DNA of 64,000 bases from JACPNO01 sp963825405 (GTDB lineage: Bacteria; Acidobacteriota; Terriglobia; Bryobacterales; Bryobacteraceae), in NCBI GenBank assembly GCA_963825405.1, contig CAWGTB010000015.1:173560-237559 (forward strand), in the 5' to 3' direction. Under the pieces are notes generated by a model, which was not told where the DNA came from, searched no databases, and worked only from the letters and a program-made list of their open reading frames with translations. Position 1 is the first letter of the stretch. Every line of letters begins with the position of its first letter. Positions 11,813 through 22,071 of this stretch are shown piece after piece. Made by a program: the position numbers and the translations under genes.

Positions 11813-12031
11813 TTCATTGGATGCCCGGTGAGCCTAGGCGCCGATGGAGGATCGGCGAAATTTCCAGCCACTCACACGTTCCGGTCCTCATGATATCTCG
11901 GATTGCGGCTGCTGTGCCTTTCCACGTGGCCCGTCTGCTTGGCGCGCTGAATCCTATCGCGCTAAGCTTGACGTAAAGACCGCTACCCAAAGCGGAGGGT
12001 GATTCAAATGATGGAAGCCGAGGAAATTCGA

Positions 12032-12406
12032 ATGCGAGGCGGCGTTGCCAGATATCTCGCGCTCGCTTTGATACTTTGCACGATTCCCGCGGCGTTTGCT
12101 CACGCGGTTCTGCTGGAATCGACACCGGCTGTTCACGCTAAGGTGGAAGGAGTTAGCTGCACGGTCCGGCTCAAATTCAATTTGCGGGTAGATGGGAAGC
12201 GATCACGCGTGATTCTGGTCCGTCCTGACCGAACGACCCGGACGCTCCCTGTTGACTCCCAGTCATCGGATTCAGTCCTGCTAGGAAATTTGGATCACCT
12301 AACTCCTGGCGAACATCGCATTCGGTGGCAGGTGCTCGCGGCCGATGGTCACATTTCCCGCGGGGAAGTGCCCTTTGTGGTCGTAGCCCCCACACCGCAG
12401 CGATGA
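12032..12406 (+). CDS. copC: CopC-domain copper-binding periplasmic protein
   Basis: Small periplasmic copper carrier of about 124 residues. I chose the ATG at 12032 (GAGG 8 bases upstream), because it gives a clean signal peptide MRGGVARYLALALILCTIPA with cleavage before His (FA-HAVLLEST), leaving the N-terminal copper-ligand histidine typical of CopC. A GTG at 11999 and an ATG at 12008 behind GGAGG are alternatives. The domain shows HAVLLESTPA, CTVRLKFNLRV and the terminal block HRIRWQVLAADGHISRGEVP, whose DGH supplies a second copper ligand. The stop overlaps the copD ATG (ATGA, 12403-12406). Methionine-rich Cu(I) motifs are absent, so it is probably a Cu(II)-only CopC. Confidence 0.85.
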   Translation: MRGGVARYLALALILCTIPAAFAHAVLLESTPAVHAKVEGVSCTVRLKFNLRVDGKRSRVILVRPDRTTRTLPVDSQSSDSVLLGNLDHLTPGEHRIRWQVLAADGHISRGEVPFVVVAPTPQR

Positions 12407-14043
12407 CTTTATTTTTGGACGTTTTTGGATTCCTGTCGGTAATTCTTCGCGGCCTGGCTCTGGCTTTTGAAGCGCTGGTTGTCGGCGGCGCCGTTTTTCT
12501 GGTCTGGATCGCTCGTCCGGACGATTTAGCCCAGGATACAGGCCTGGTGTTTGTTCGGAGGCGCTGCAGCGCTTTGCTGCGAGCGTCGGCGATCGGATTG
12601 TTGGCGACCCAGATCTGTTATCTGACCATCAATTCGATTCTGCTCATGGGGACCAGCGACCTAAGCTGGAAGGATTTAATCGGCGCCAATTATTTCCTGG
12701 CAGGGGTGGTAGTAATCCTGGTTGCCGCAATGTTCATCGCGTTGACCCGGCGCGCCGGCCGCCGGTTTACGGCGGCAGCGATTCCCCTCTCGCTGATCCT
12801 GATTTCTGCCTCTGTAGCCACCAGCCATGCCGCATCTCGCATTGACAACAGTTTGCAGCTCATGCTGCTCACGTCGATCCATCATGCTGCCGTCGGAGTC
12901 TGGGTGGGCGGCCTGGGGTATTTAGTCCTTACCCTGGGGCGATCGCCCGGGATCCAACTAGGCCAGAGAATCGCAGGGAGATACTCAAGGGCCGCCCAGG
13001 TCTGCGTTCTTGTTTTATTGTTCGCCGGGGTGGGGTTGTCCTGGTCTTACCTGCATTCGTTTCATGACTTGTATGGGACGAACTACGGCCTCATGGTCCT
13101 GACAAAAGTGCTGGCTTTCGGGATCCTTCTCGGGATAGGCGGCCTGAACTATTTCATCGTGAGGCGGGTGCAGACTGACCCTGGCAGCCTGCTGCGCCGG
13201 CTCAGCAGGTTCGCGGAGGCCGAAGTGGGAGTTGGCTTCACCATCATCCTGGCGACGGCATCGTTGACTTCTATGCCGCCGGCAGTCGATCTGCGGGATA
13301 GCCGGGCCACCGCTGGGGACATCGTGCAGCGCTTCAGCCCCGCTTGGCCGAGGTTGAAGAGTCCGGAGGTTGCTGAGCTAACTCTGGCATCGCCTCTAGA
13401 TATGGATGCCAGCGGATCGGCCGGACTGGCTCCGGAGTCGTTTGTTCCAGGGCAGGTCAAGCAAGCGAATACAGCGAGCGACATCGCGTGGTCGGAGTAT
13501 AACCACAACTGGTCCGGCCTGGTCGTGTTGGCGGCCGGCGTGCTTGCCGTCGCTGCCAGAACCAACCGGGTTCGGCTGGCTCGCCACTGGCCGCTGGTTT
13601 TCATCGGGCTCGGCGTGTTCCTGTTCCTGCGGGCCGACCCGGAGAACTGGCCGCTGGGTCCGCACGGCTTTTGGGAGAGCATGGTGGTGTCCGAAGTGCT
13701 GCAACACAGGTTATTCGTTTTCCTGATCGTATCGTTCGCGATTTTTGAATGGAAGGTTCAGACAGGCCGCATCAGCCCTGCCCGCGCGGGCCTGGTCTTT
13801 CCGGCGGTATGCGCTATTGGAGGCGCCCTGCTGCTGACCCATACTCATTCTCTTGGTAATTCCAAGGATCAATTGCTGATCGAAATGAGCCACGCACCGC
13901 TGGCTTTGCTGGGCATCGCCGCCGGTTGGAGCCGATGGCTCGAACTTCGGTCGGCGAGTCCCTACGTCAGTGTCTTTTCGTGGATTTGGCCAATCTGTCT
14001 GACCTTGGTTGGAGCTATCCTGGTTAATTACAGAGAAATCTAA
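12403..14043 (+). CDS. copD: CopD-family copper-import membrane protein with extra C-terminal membrane half
   Basis: 546-residue polytopic inner-membrane protein with about 12 predicted helices. The start at ATG 12403 overlaps the copC stop. The N-terminal half matches CopD: HHAAVGVWVGGLGYLVLTLG carries the histidine and WVGGL signature, with further helices to about residue 310. After a periplasmic loop (residues ~330-365) a second set of six helices contains GPHGFWESMVVSE, LTHTHSLGNS and EMSHAPLALLG, whose His and Met residues could bind copper. CopC is expected to hand copper to it. Length is well above a minimal CopD (~300 residues), resembling YcnJ-type or CopD plus DUF fusions. No metal sensor is encoded next to it. 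Confidence 0.8.
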   Translation: MTLFLDVFGFLSVILRGLALAFEALVVGGAVFLVWIARPDDLAQDTGLVFVRRRCSALLRASAIGLLATQICYLTINSILLMGTSDLSWKDLIGANYFLAGVVVILVAAMFIALTRRAGRRFTAAAIPLSLILISASVATSHAASRIDNSLQLMLLTSIHHAAVGVWVGGLGYLVLTLGRSPGIQLGQRIAGRYSRAAQVCVLVLLFAGVGLSWSYLHSFHDLYGTNYGLMVLTKVLAFGILLGIGGLNYFIVRRVQTDPGSLLRRLSRFAEAEVGVGFTIILATASLTSMPPAVDLRDSRATAGDIVQRFSPAWPRLKSPEVAELTLASPLDMDASGSAGLAPESFVPGQVKQANTASDIAWSEYNHNWSGLVVLAAGVLAVAARTNRVRLARHWPLVFIGLGVFLFLRADPENWPLGPHGFWESMVVSEVLQHRLFVFLIVSFAIFEWKVQTGRISPARAGLVFPAVCAIGGALLLTHTHSLGNSKDQLLIEMSHAPLALLGIAAGWSRWLELRSASPYVSVFSWIWPICLTLVGAILVNYREI

Positions 14044-14064
14044 CCGGGAAAGGAAGTGAAAGCC

Positions 14065-16028
<1,964 letters not shown>

Positions 16029-16031
16029 GCT

Positions 16032-18491
16032 ATGGCTATTGGGTCCAAGCGGTCTTTGCGCTCGTGGCGCTCAACGTGCCTGAAGGTTGCCCTGGTCGCC
16101 TCTGCTCTCTTTTGCACCCCGGCTCCAGCGTGGCAAGCCTCTCCCGATTTCGTCCGCGACATTCAGCCGATCCTCGCCGAAAAATGCTACGCGTGCCATA
16201 GCGCGGCTAGGTCGATGGGCGGGATTCGACTAGATGAGCGGGCCAGCGCCTTCGGCCAGGGTCGATCACACAATCCGGCCATCGTTGCGGGTCGCAGTGC
16301 TGCCAGTGAGTTGATGCGCAGGGTCAGCGCGCCGGATACGAGCGTGCGTATGCCGCTCGGAGGGCCGCCGCTCACTCCGGCACAGGTCGAGCTGATGAGA
16401 GCGTGGATCGATTCGGGAGCGAATTGGCCCGACACGATGGCAGCGTCAACGCGCAAAGCGGAAAAGCATTGGGCTTTCCAACCGTTGCACAAAGTCCAGC
16501 CGCCTACGGTTAAGAATTCCGGCTGGGCCAGGACAGACGTCGACCGCTTCATTCTGGCGCAGTTGGAAGCCAAAGGCCTGACGCCGGCGCCGGAAGCGAC
16601 CCGGACGCAGCTAATCCGTCGTGTTGCTTTCGACCTGACGGGCTTGCCGCCTGATCCGGCAGATGCCACCAACCTGGATTTCGACGCGCTGGTGAACCGG
16701 CTGCTGGCCAGTCCGCAGTACGGCGAACGCTGGGGCCGCCATTGGCTGGATGTCGCGCGCTATGCCGATAGCGAGGGCTATCACGAAGACGCAGACCGGC
16801 CCACCATGTACCGCTATCGCGACTGGGTGATTCGCGCGCTGAACGAGGACATCCCGTTCGATCAATTCGTTCGCTGGCAGCTCGCCGGCGACGAATACGC
16901 GCCCGATAATCCGGACGCCGTCGCCGCGACAGGATTTCTCGCCACCGGCACGCGCGTCTTCATCGCCGCCACCGACACCGAAGAGAATAAGCAGCAATAT
17001 CTCTACGACGAATTGGACGATTTCGTGAGCACCACCAGCGCCGCCATGCTCGGGCTAACCGTGGGCTGCGCCCGGTGTCACGACCATAAGTTCGACCCGA
17101 TCCCCACGCGCGACTACTACCGAATGGCCGCCGCATTCCGAAACTACGACCGCACCGAAACTTTCCTGTCACGCCCCCATCGCGAGTTGGAGCGAATGCT
17201 GGCGGCGCGCCGAGCGGCGTTGCGCGAATCCAGGATGGAGGCGGCTGCTATTCCCGAGGACATGCGTGTTCTGCTGCGCGACAAATTCGACAAAGACAAT
17301 TCGGGACAAAAAGCAGCCTTCGACAAATACGATTCTCTGCTGCGCTTTACCGATGACGAGTTCTACGCCTGGCTCACGCCATCGGACAAGGAGACTCTGG
17401 CTCGCCTTCGCGTCGCAGTCGCAGAGGCCGAAAAAACTCTTGGCGCCAACCCCCCGCAGTCGTTCGTCATCGTGGATTCGCAGCCGAAGCCGATGGGCGC
17501 GTATCTGCTGGCGCGCGGCAGCGTGCGCAACAAAACCGAGCTGGTTCCGTTCGGCTTTCTATCTGTGCTATCGAATGGGCGCGAGCCCGAGCAGTATCGC
17601 GCCAGCGTGATGCAGAAGGCAACTCCGACAAGTTATCAAAGAAGCGCCCTAGCCGAATGGCTGGTGGATGAGGAGCACGGAGCCGGCGCGCTGCTGGCGC
17701 GGGTGATTGTCAATCGGCTCTGGCAGCATCATTTCGGCGAAGGACTAGTCCGCACGCCCAACGATTTCGGGTCGCAGGGCGAGCGGCCGTCGCATCCCGA
17801 GCTTCTGGACTGGCTGGCTGGCGAATTAATCCGCGGCGGATGGCGCCTTAAGCCGATTCACAAGCTCATTCTGAGCAGCGCGGTGTATCGCATGTCGGCC
17901 GTCGCCACTCCGGAAAGCATTCGTCTGGATCCGGAGAACCGGCTCTGGGCGCACCGCCGTCCGCTGCAACTGGAAGCTGAGAGCCTGCGCGATTCGATCC
18001 TGGCGGTAAGCGGTTCGCTCAACCGGCAAATGTTCGGAGCTCCCGTGCGGCCGCCAATTGCGCCGGAGGCAATCAACTCCCGCTCAGCCGACCGCTGGCC
18101 GAAGAACGCCGTCGATGGCCCCGAAACGTGGCGCCGCAGCGTGTACGTGTTTGCCAAGCGCTCGATCCGCCTGCCCATGCTGGAAACTTTCGACGCACCG
18201 GACTGGAACACCAGTTGCGGCCGCCGTGTGCCTACCACGGCGCCGACGCAGGCGCTGATGTTGATGAACGACAGCTTCGTGCGCGAGCAGGCCGAGCGCT
18301 TCGCCAAACGGGTAGCGAGCGAAGCGACTGCGACCCCGGCGGGTCAAATCCAGCGCGCGTACGAATTGGCGCTGGGGCGTGATGCCAACCAGACTGAAGT
18401 GCAATCGGCCTTGCGTTTTCTCGGCACAGGTTCTCTGACGGATTTGTGTCACGTGCTGTTTACTCTGAACGAATTCATGTTCGTGGATTGA
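16032..18491 (+). CDS. Intact DUF1549/DUF1553 (PSD1) protein with planctomycete-type cytochrome domain
   Basis: Intact 819-residue exported protein. A hydrophobic N-terminal segment (about residues 17-34) is followed by a PSCyt1 (DUF-type cytochrome c) domain with the haem motif CYACH at residues 52-56. DUF1549 starts near residue 170 (FILAQLEAKGLTPAPEATRT; YGERWGRHWLDVARYADSEG) and includes CARCHDHKFDPIPTRDYYRM near residue 346. DUF1553 follows (LLARVIVNRLWQHHFGEGLV; FDAPDWNTSCGRRVPTTAPT). The two CXXCH-type motifs imply covalent haem. It is followed after 7 bases by a DUF1501 gene, the canonical pairing in Planctomycetes and Acidobacteria. Activity has not been established for this family; roles in glycan or aromatic breakdown are suggested only by genome context. 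Confidence 0.85.
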   Translation: MAIGSKRSLRSWRSTCLKVALVASALFCTPAPAWQASPDFVRDIQPILAEKCYACHSAARSMGGIRLDERASAFGQGRSHNPAIVAGRSAASELMRRVSAPDTSVRMPLGGPPLTPAQVELMRAWIDSGANWPDTMAASTRKAEKHWAFQPLHKVQPPTVKNSGWARTDVDRFILAQLEAKGLTPAPEATRTQLIRRVAFDLTGLPPDPADATNLDFDALVNRLLASPQYGERWGRHWLDVARYADSEGYHEDADRPTMYRYRDWVIRALNEDIPFDQFVRWQLAGDEYAPDNPDAVAATGFLATGTRVFIAATDTEENKQQYLYDELDDFVSTTSAAMLGLTVGCARCHDHKFDPIPTRDYYRMAAAFRNYDRTETFLSRPHRELERMLAARRAALRESRMEAAAIPEDMRVLLRDKFDKDNSGQKAAFDKYDSLLRFTDDEFYAWLTPSDKETLARLRVAVAEAEKTLGANPPQSFVIVDSQPKPMGAYLLARGSVRNKTELVPFGFLSVLSNGREPEQYRASVMQKATPTSYQRSALAEWLVDEEHGAGALLARVIVNRLWQHHFGEGLVRTPNDFGSQGERPSHPELLDWLAGELIRGGWRLKPIHKLILSSAVYRMSAVATPESIRLDPENRLWAHRRPLQLEAESLRDSILAVSGSLNRQMFGAPVRPPIAPEAINSRSADRWPKNAVDGPETWRRSVYVFAKRSIRLPMLETFDAPDWNTSCGRRVPTTAPTQALMLMNDSFVREQAERFAKRVASEATATPAGQIQRAYELALGRDANQTEVQSALRFLGTGSLTDLCHVLFTLNEFMFVD

Positions 18492-18498
18492 AGTGAAT

Positions 18499-19896
18499 AT
18501 GATGCACCGCATTCTCACCAACAGCCGCAGAGAATTCCTGCAAAAGGCGGGCGCCGGTTTCGGTATGGTCGCGCTGGCCGACCTCTTGCAGCAACAGAAA
18601 TTGCTGGCTGAGGATCCGGTTAACCCGCTGGCCGTCAAACCGGCGCATTTCACGGCGCGAGCGAAATCGGTTATCTGGTTGTTCATGGAAGGCGGCCCCA
18701 GCGCCTGTGACACTTTCGATCCCAAGCCCGAACTGGAAAAGCATGCTGGCCAACGGCCTAAACAGGCGATGTCCACCTTCTTCGGGAATCCTGGCCCGCT
18801 GCTGAAATCGCCGTTCACATTTCGTCAGCATGGCCAGTGCGGCGCCTGGGTGAGTGATGCGCTACCCCACATCGCGCGCCATGTCGATGAGATTGCATTC
18901 ATCCGATCCTGCTGGGCGGAATCTCCTAGCCACGGCCCGGCCATGTATCAGATGAACACCGGAATGGTCCGCACCGGATTTCCCAGCGCGGGCGCCTGGG
19001 TGCTTTATGGCTTAGGCACGGAAAACCAGGATCTGCCCGGCTTTGTCGTGCTGCAGAACAGCACCGGGAGTAAAGGCGGCCCGCAAAACTGGGGCTCCGG
19101 ATTTCTGCCCGGCGTCTATCAGGGAACCACTTTCCGCGCCAAGGGAGTCCCGCTGCTGAACCTCAACCGGCCCGATAGCATTAGCGAACCAGAACAGCGC
19201 CGCATGTTGGACCTGGCCGCGCAATGGAACGAGCAGCATCGCCTGGCGCATCCCGCCGAACCCGACTTGCAGGCTCGCATTCAAAGCTATGAACTGGCTT
19301 TTCGCATGCAGTGGAAGGCGCGGGAGGCGGTCGATATTGCGAGCGAGCCGGAGCCTATGCGCGCACTCTACGGATTGGATCAGGAAAAGACCCGGCCGTT
19401 CGGCGAAAAATGTCTGCTGGCGCGGCGTTTGGTCGAGCGCGGGGTTCGCTTCGTGCAGGTTTACTGCGACAACGAGTGGGACGCGCACAGCAAAATCGAG
19501 CGCAATCATGGCGACCGCTGCGCGGAAACCGATCAGGGCGTGGGTGCGCTGCTGACCGATCTCAAGGCGCGCGGGTTGCTGGATAGCACGCTCGTGATCT
19601 GGGGCGGCGAGTTCGGGCGGATGCCGGTGTCGGAGTCTGGCGACGGGCGGGATCATAACCCGCATGGGTTCCTGACCTGGATGGCGGGCGGCGGCGTTCG
19701 CGGCGGCGTCAGTTATGGCAGCACCGATGAAATCGGCTACCGGGCCGTGGAGAATCCGGTTTCGGTGCACGATATTCACGCGACGGTCCTGCATCTGATG
19801 GGAATGGATCACCAGCAGCTCACGTATCTGTACAACGGCAGGCGTTTCCGCTTGACCGATGTCGCGGGGAATGTGCTGCGCGACATCCTGGCATAG
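18499..19896 (+). CDS. Intact DUF1501 protein with Tat signal
   Basis: Intact protein of about 465 residues, exported by the Tat system: SRREFLQKAGAGFGMVALAD fits the twin-arginine motif. The first domain opens SVIWLFMEGGPSACDTFDPK. The alkaline-phosphatase-like core ends with LLDSTLVIWGGEFGRMPVSE and GDGRDHNPHGFLTWMAGGGV, whose Asp/His residues match the metal-site positions of the superfamily. Start codons ATG 18499 and 18502 are both possible, as is GTG 18493. It pairs with the PSD1 gene just upstream, as seen again (in frameshifted form) at 6193-10026. The reaction is unknown; hydrolysis of sulfate or phosphate esters is inference from fold only. Confidence 0.85.
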   Translation: MMHRILTNSRREFLQKAGAGFGMVALADLLQQQKLLAEDPVNPLAVKPAHFTARAKSVIWLFMEGGPSACDTFDPKPELEKHAGQRPKQAMSTFFGNPGPLLKSPFTFRQHGQCGAWVSDALPHIARHVDEIAFIRSCWAESPSHGPAMYQMNTGMVRTGFPSAGAWVLYGLGTENQDLPGFVVLQNSTGSKGGPQNWGSGFLPGVYQGTTFRAKGVPLLNLNRPDSISEPEQRRMLDLAAQWNEQHRLAHPAEPDLQARIQSYELAFRMQWKAREAVDIASEPEPMRALYGLDQEKTRPFGEKCLLARRLVERGVRFVQVYCDNEWDAHSKIERNHGDRCAETDQGVGALLTDLKARGLLDSTLVIWGGEFGRMPVSESGDGRDHNPHGFLTWMAGGGVRGGVSYGSTDEIGYRAVENPVSVHDIHATVLHLMGMDHQQLTYLYNGRRFRLTDVAGNVLRDILA

Positions 19897-19900
19897 GCTG

Positions 19901-20455
19901 ATGACGAGCTTGCCGGAATTCCGCCTGGACGAGGCTATGGCCGTTCTCAGCCGCACTCCCGCGGTGCTAAACGCCCTATTGCGCGGGCTCCCCGAGACCT
20001 GGGTGCGCAGCAACGAAGGCAAAGATACCTGGAGCGCGTTCGATATTGTGGGCCATTTGATTTTCGTGGACCGCACCGACTGGATGCCGCGGGCGCGTAT
20101 AATCCTGGAGAACGGCGAAGCGCGGCCTTTCGATCCTCTGGACCGCTTTGCGCAATTGAACGAAAGCCAGGACAAGCCGTTGGAGCAGCTCCTGGATGAA
20201 TTCGCGCGCCTGCGAAAAGAGAATCTGGCCGCGCTGCAGGCTTTGAATTTACAGCCCAAAGATTTGACGCGTAGAGGAACGCATCCCGCTCTGGGTGCGG
20301 TGACGCTGGGGGAACTGTTAGCGGCGTGGGCCGTTCACGACCTCACTCATCTGCATCAGCTATCCCGCGTGATGGCGCACCAGTATCGTGACGCGGTGGG
20401 CCCGTGGAGCGCATATCTGGGCGTGCTGCAGTGCTCCGGCCACAGCGCTCGCTAA
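19901..20455 (+). CDS. DinB-family metal-dependent protein
   Basis: 184-residue protein of the DinB/DUF664 four-helix-bundle family. Metal-ligand histidines are visible as VGHLIFVDRTDW (first His) and AVHDLTHLHQLSRV (HxxxH type), the usual three-His site that binds Zn or Ni. Many relatives are bacillithiol- or mycothiol-dependent transferases, but acidobacterial members have no assigned thiol, so the reaction is unknown. The ATG at 19901 follows the DUF1501 stop (TAG 19894-19896) by four bases. It is convergent with the DoxX-like gene, with ends overlapping at 20452-20455. Confidence 0.8.
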   Translation: MTSLPEFRLDEAMAVLSRTPAVLNALLRGLPETWVRSNEGKDTWSAFDIVGHLIFVDRTDWMPRARIILENGEARPFDPLDRFAQLNESQDKPLEQLLDEFARLRKENLAALQALNLQPKDLTRRGTHPALGAVTLGELLAAWAVHDLTHLHQLSRVMAHQYRDAVGPWSAYLGVLQCSGHSAR

Positions 20456-20856
20456 GCAATCGGATCCGGCCGGCGCAGAGGCATCAACTGCCGAAGCCGG
20501 GTGTCGCGCAGATACAGACCGGCCCAAGCGACGATACCGAGCACGAGTGGAGTCAGAAACCCCGGGTCGTCAACGCGCACGTGCGTTGCCACGGCCCCTC
20601 CCAAATAACCGGTGACCAAGACGGCGCCTATAAACGCGGTGCGCGGTACGGCATAGAGCAGCACGCAGGCAATCTCCACTACGGCGAGGGGAAGAAGATG
20701 GCTTTCGGAGTATCCAAATTTGCGCACGAACATGTCTACTGCCTCTGGCGGACGGCTGAGCTTAATCGCGGCGCTTAGCAGCATCATCAGGACGGGCACG
20801 GCGGATAATATTCGGCCGGTCCAGATCACCCGCTTTGTCGAACGACTCGCGTTCAT
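20452..20856 (-). CDS. DoxX-like small membrane protein
   Basis: 134-residue integral membrane protein with four predicted helices (about residues 10-28, 53-70, 75-92 and 100-118). KRVIWTGRILSAVPVLMMLLSAAIKL and later KFGYSESHLLPLAVVEIACV match the DoxX-like family (PF13564). Members are of unknown function; some are linked to quinone or thiosulfate metabolism, but nothing here supports that. Its ATG overlaps the stop of the upstream esterase gene (ATGA at 20853-20856), so it is translated from the same message. Confidence 0.8.
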   Translation of the reverse strand: MNASRSTKRVIWTGRILSAVPVLMMLLSAAIKLSRPPEAVDMFVRKFGYSESHLLPLAVVEIACVLLYAVPRTAFIGAVLVTGYLGGAVATHVRVDDPGFLTPLVLGIVAWAGLYLRDTRLRQLMPLRRPDPIA

Positions 20857-21980
20857 GACGTCTTCTCCTGGAACAACAGCGATGCGAACTCGGCCAGATT
20901 GCGCCGCCAGACCATCCAGGTGTGCGCGCCCGGCGTTTCAATCGTACTGTGGCGGACCTCGCGGGACTTGAGCCATTCGCGGAATTTGCGGTTGACTTCG
21001 ATCAGCCGGTCGTCCGTACCGCACGCGATCCAGAGCAGGCGACAGCTTTGCGTTGGCCTTGGCGTCAAGATTCGGGAACGCAGCGTTGAAGTCTTCGTTC
21101 AGGCCGCCTGAGCTGAAGGCGCCGATCCACGCGAACCGGTCCAGGGCATTTAAGCCAACTTGCAGCGACTCGGCGCCGCCCATGGACAGCCCCGCGATCG
21201 CACGCGCGTTCCGGTCGCTCGAAACGCGATAGGTCTTCTCCACTTGCGGGATCACTTCGGTGAACAGCGCATCGCGGAATTTGTCTACGTTGAGCTGGCG
21301 TAAAGCCGGATCGCGCAGGGGCGGGGCAGAGCGGGTCACGATTTCCGGCGCGCCGTAGCCCAGTGTCATTACGATCAGCATGGGTTTAGCCTTGCCCTGT
21401 GCGATCAGGTTGTCGAGAATCACGTGAGCCCGGCCCACCGCGCTCCATCCGCTCGCGTCATCGCTGAACCCATGCAGCAGGTAGAGCACCGGGTACAGAT
21501 TCCGCGCGCCGGGATCGTAACCGGGCGGCGTGTAGACATAATAGTCGCGATCGTCGCCCACCACTGCAGATCGGTAGAAGTGATGATGAATAGTGCCATG
21601 CGGAACGTCGTTGGTCTCCCACGGCAGCGAACCCGGGCCCGGCACATGCACGACGCTCTGCGCGTTGAGCAGGTTAGGCTTCATCGCGGGATTAAAAGGA
21701 TCGATCAGGCTCACGCCGTCGGCTACAAAAACGTAGCCGTAATAATCCGGCTCGAGCGGATCGGTCGTCACGCTCCACACGCCTTGCTCATCTCGCTGCA
21801 TAGGCACGCGCGGGGCGCCCTCGCGGGCAAGCAGAACCTCTTTGGCGTTGGGATCGCGGAACCGGAAGGTCACGCGATTGCCCGCCTGCACCTCGGGCGA
21901 TTGCAGCGGCGGAGGCGGTGTCTGCGTCCAACTGGGAACGACGCCTATGGCGAGAAACAGAAGAACAGTTCGGTTCATGG
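20853..21980 (-). CDS. Secreted esterase of the enterochelin-esterase / feruloyl-esterase-like family (one frameshift)
   Basis: About 375-residue exported alpha/beta hydrolase. MNRTVLLFLAIGVVPSW begins the signal peptide (ATG 21980, AAAGG about 9 bases upstream; ATG 21986 also possible). Residues ~30-110 form an E-set/CBM48-like domain (VTFRFRDPNAKEVLLAREGA). The PF00756 esterase domain follows: PVLYLLHGFSDDASGWSAVG, the nucleophile elbow IAGLSMGGAES, an acidic residue in CGTDDRLIEV and the catalytic His in PGAHTWMVW. The frame breaks near 21039: one extra base (TCGCCTGCTC in place of TCGCTGCTC) separates the last 60 residues. Likely substrate is a polysaccharide acyl ester; that is inference from relatives. 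Confidence 0.75.
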
Positions 21981-22071
21981 ACATAGCCTTTGATACTGAT
22001 GAACATTCTTTTCCAGTGGATTCAGAAAGTCCACCCGGGATCAAAGGTGAGCCCAGAAATCGTAGAAGGAT

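Noticed and set aside
11814..12125. 103-residue leftward frame between the PPC gene and copC
   Set aside because: Overlaps the start of copC, with no recognisable domain or signal; probably chance.
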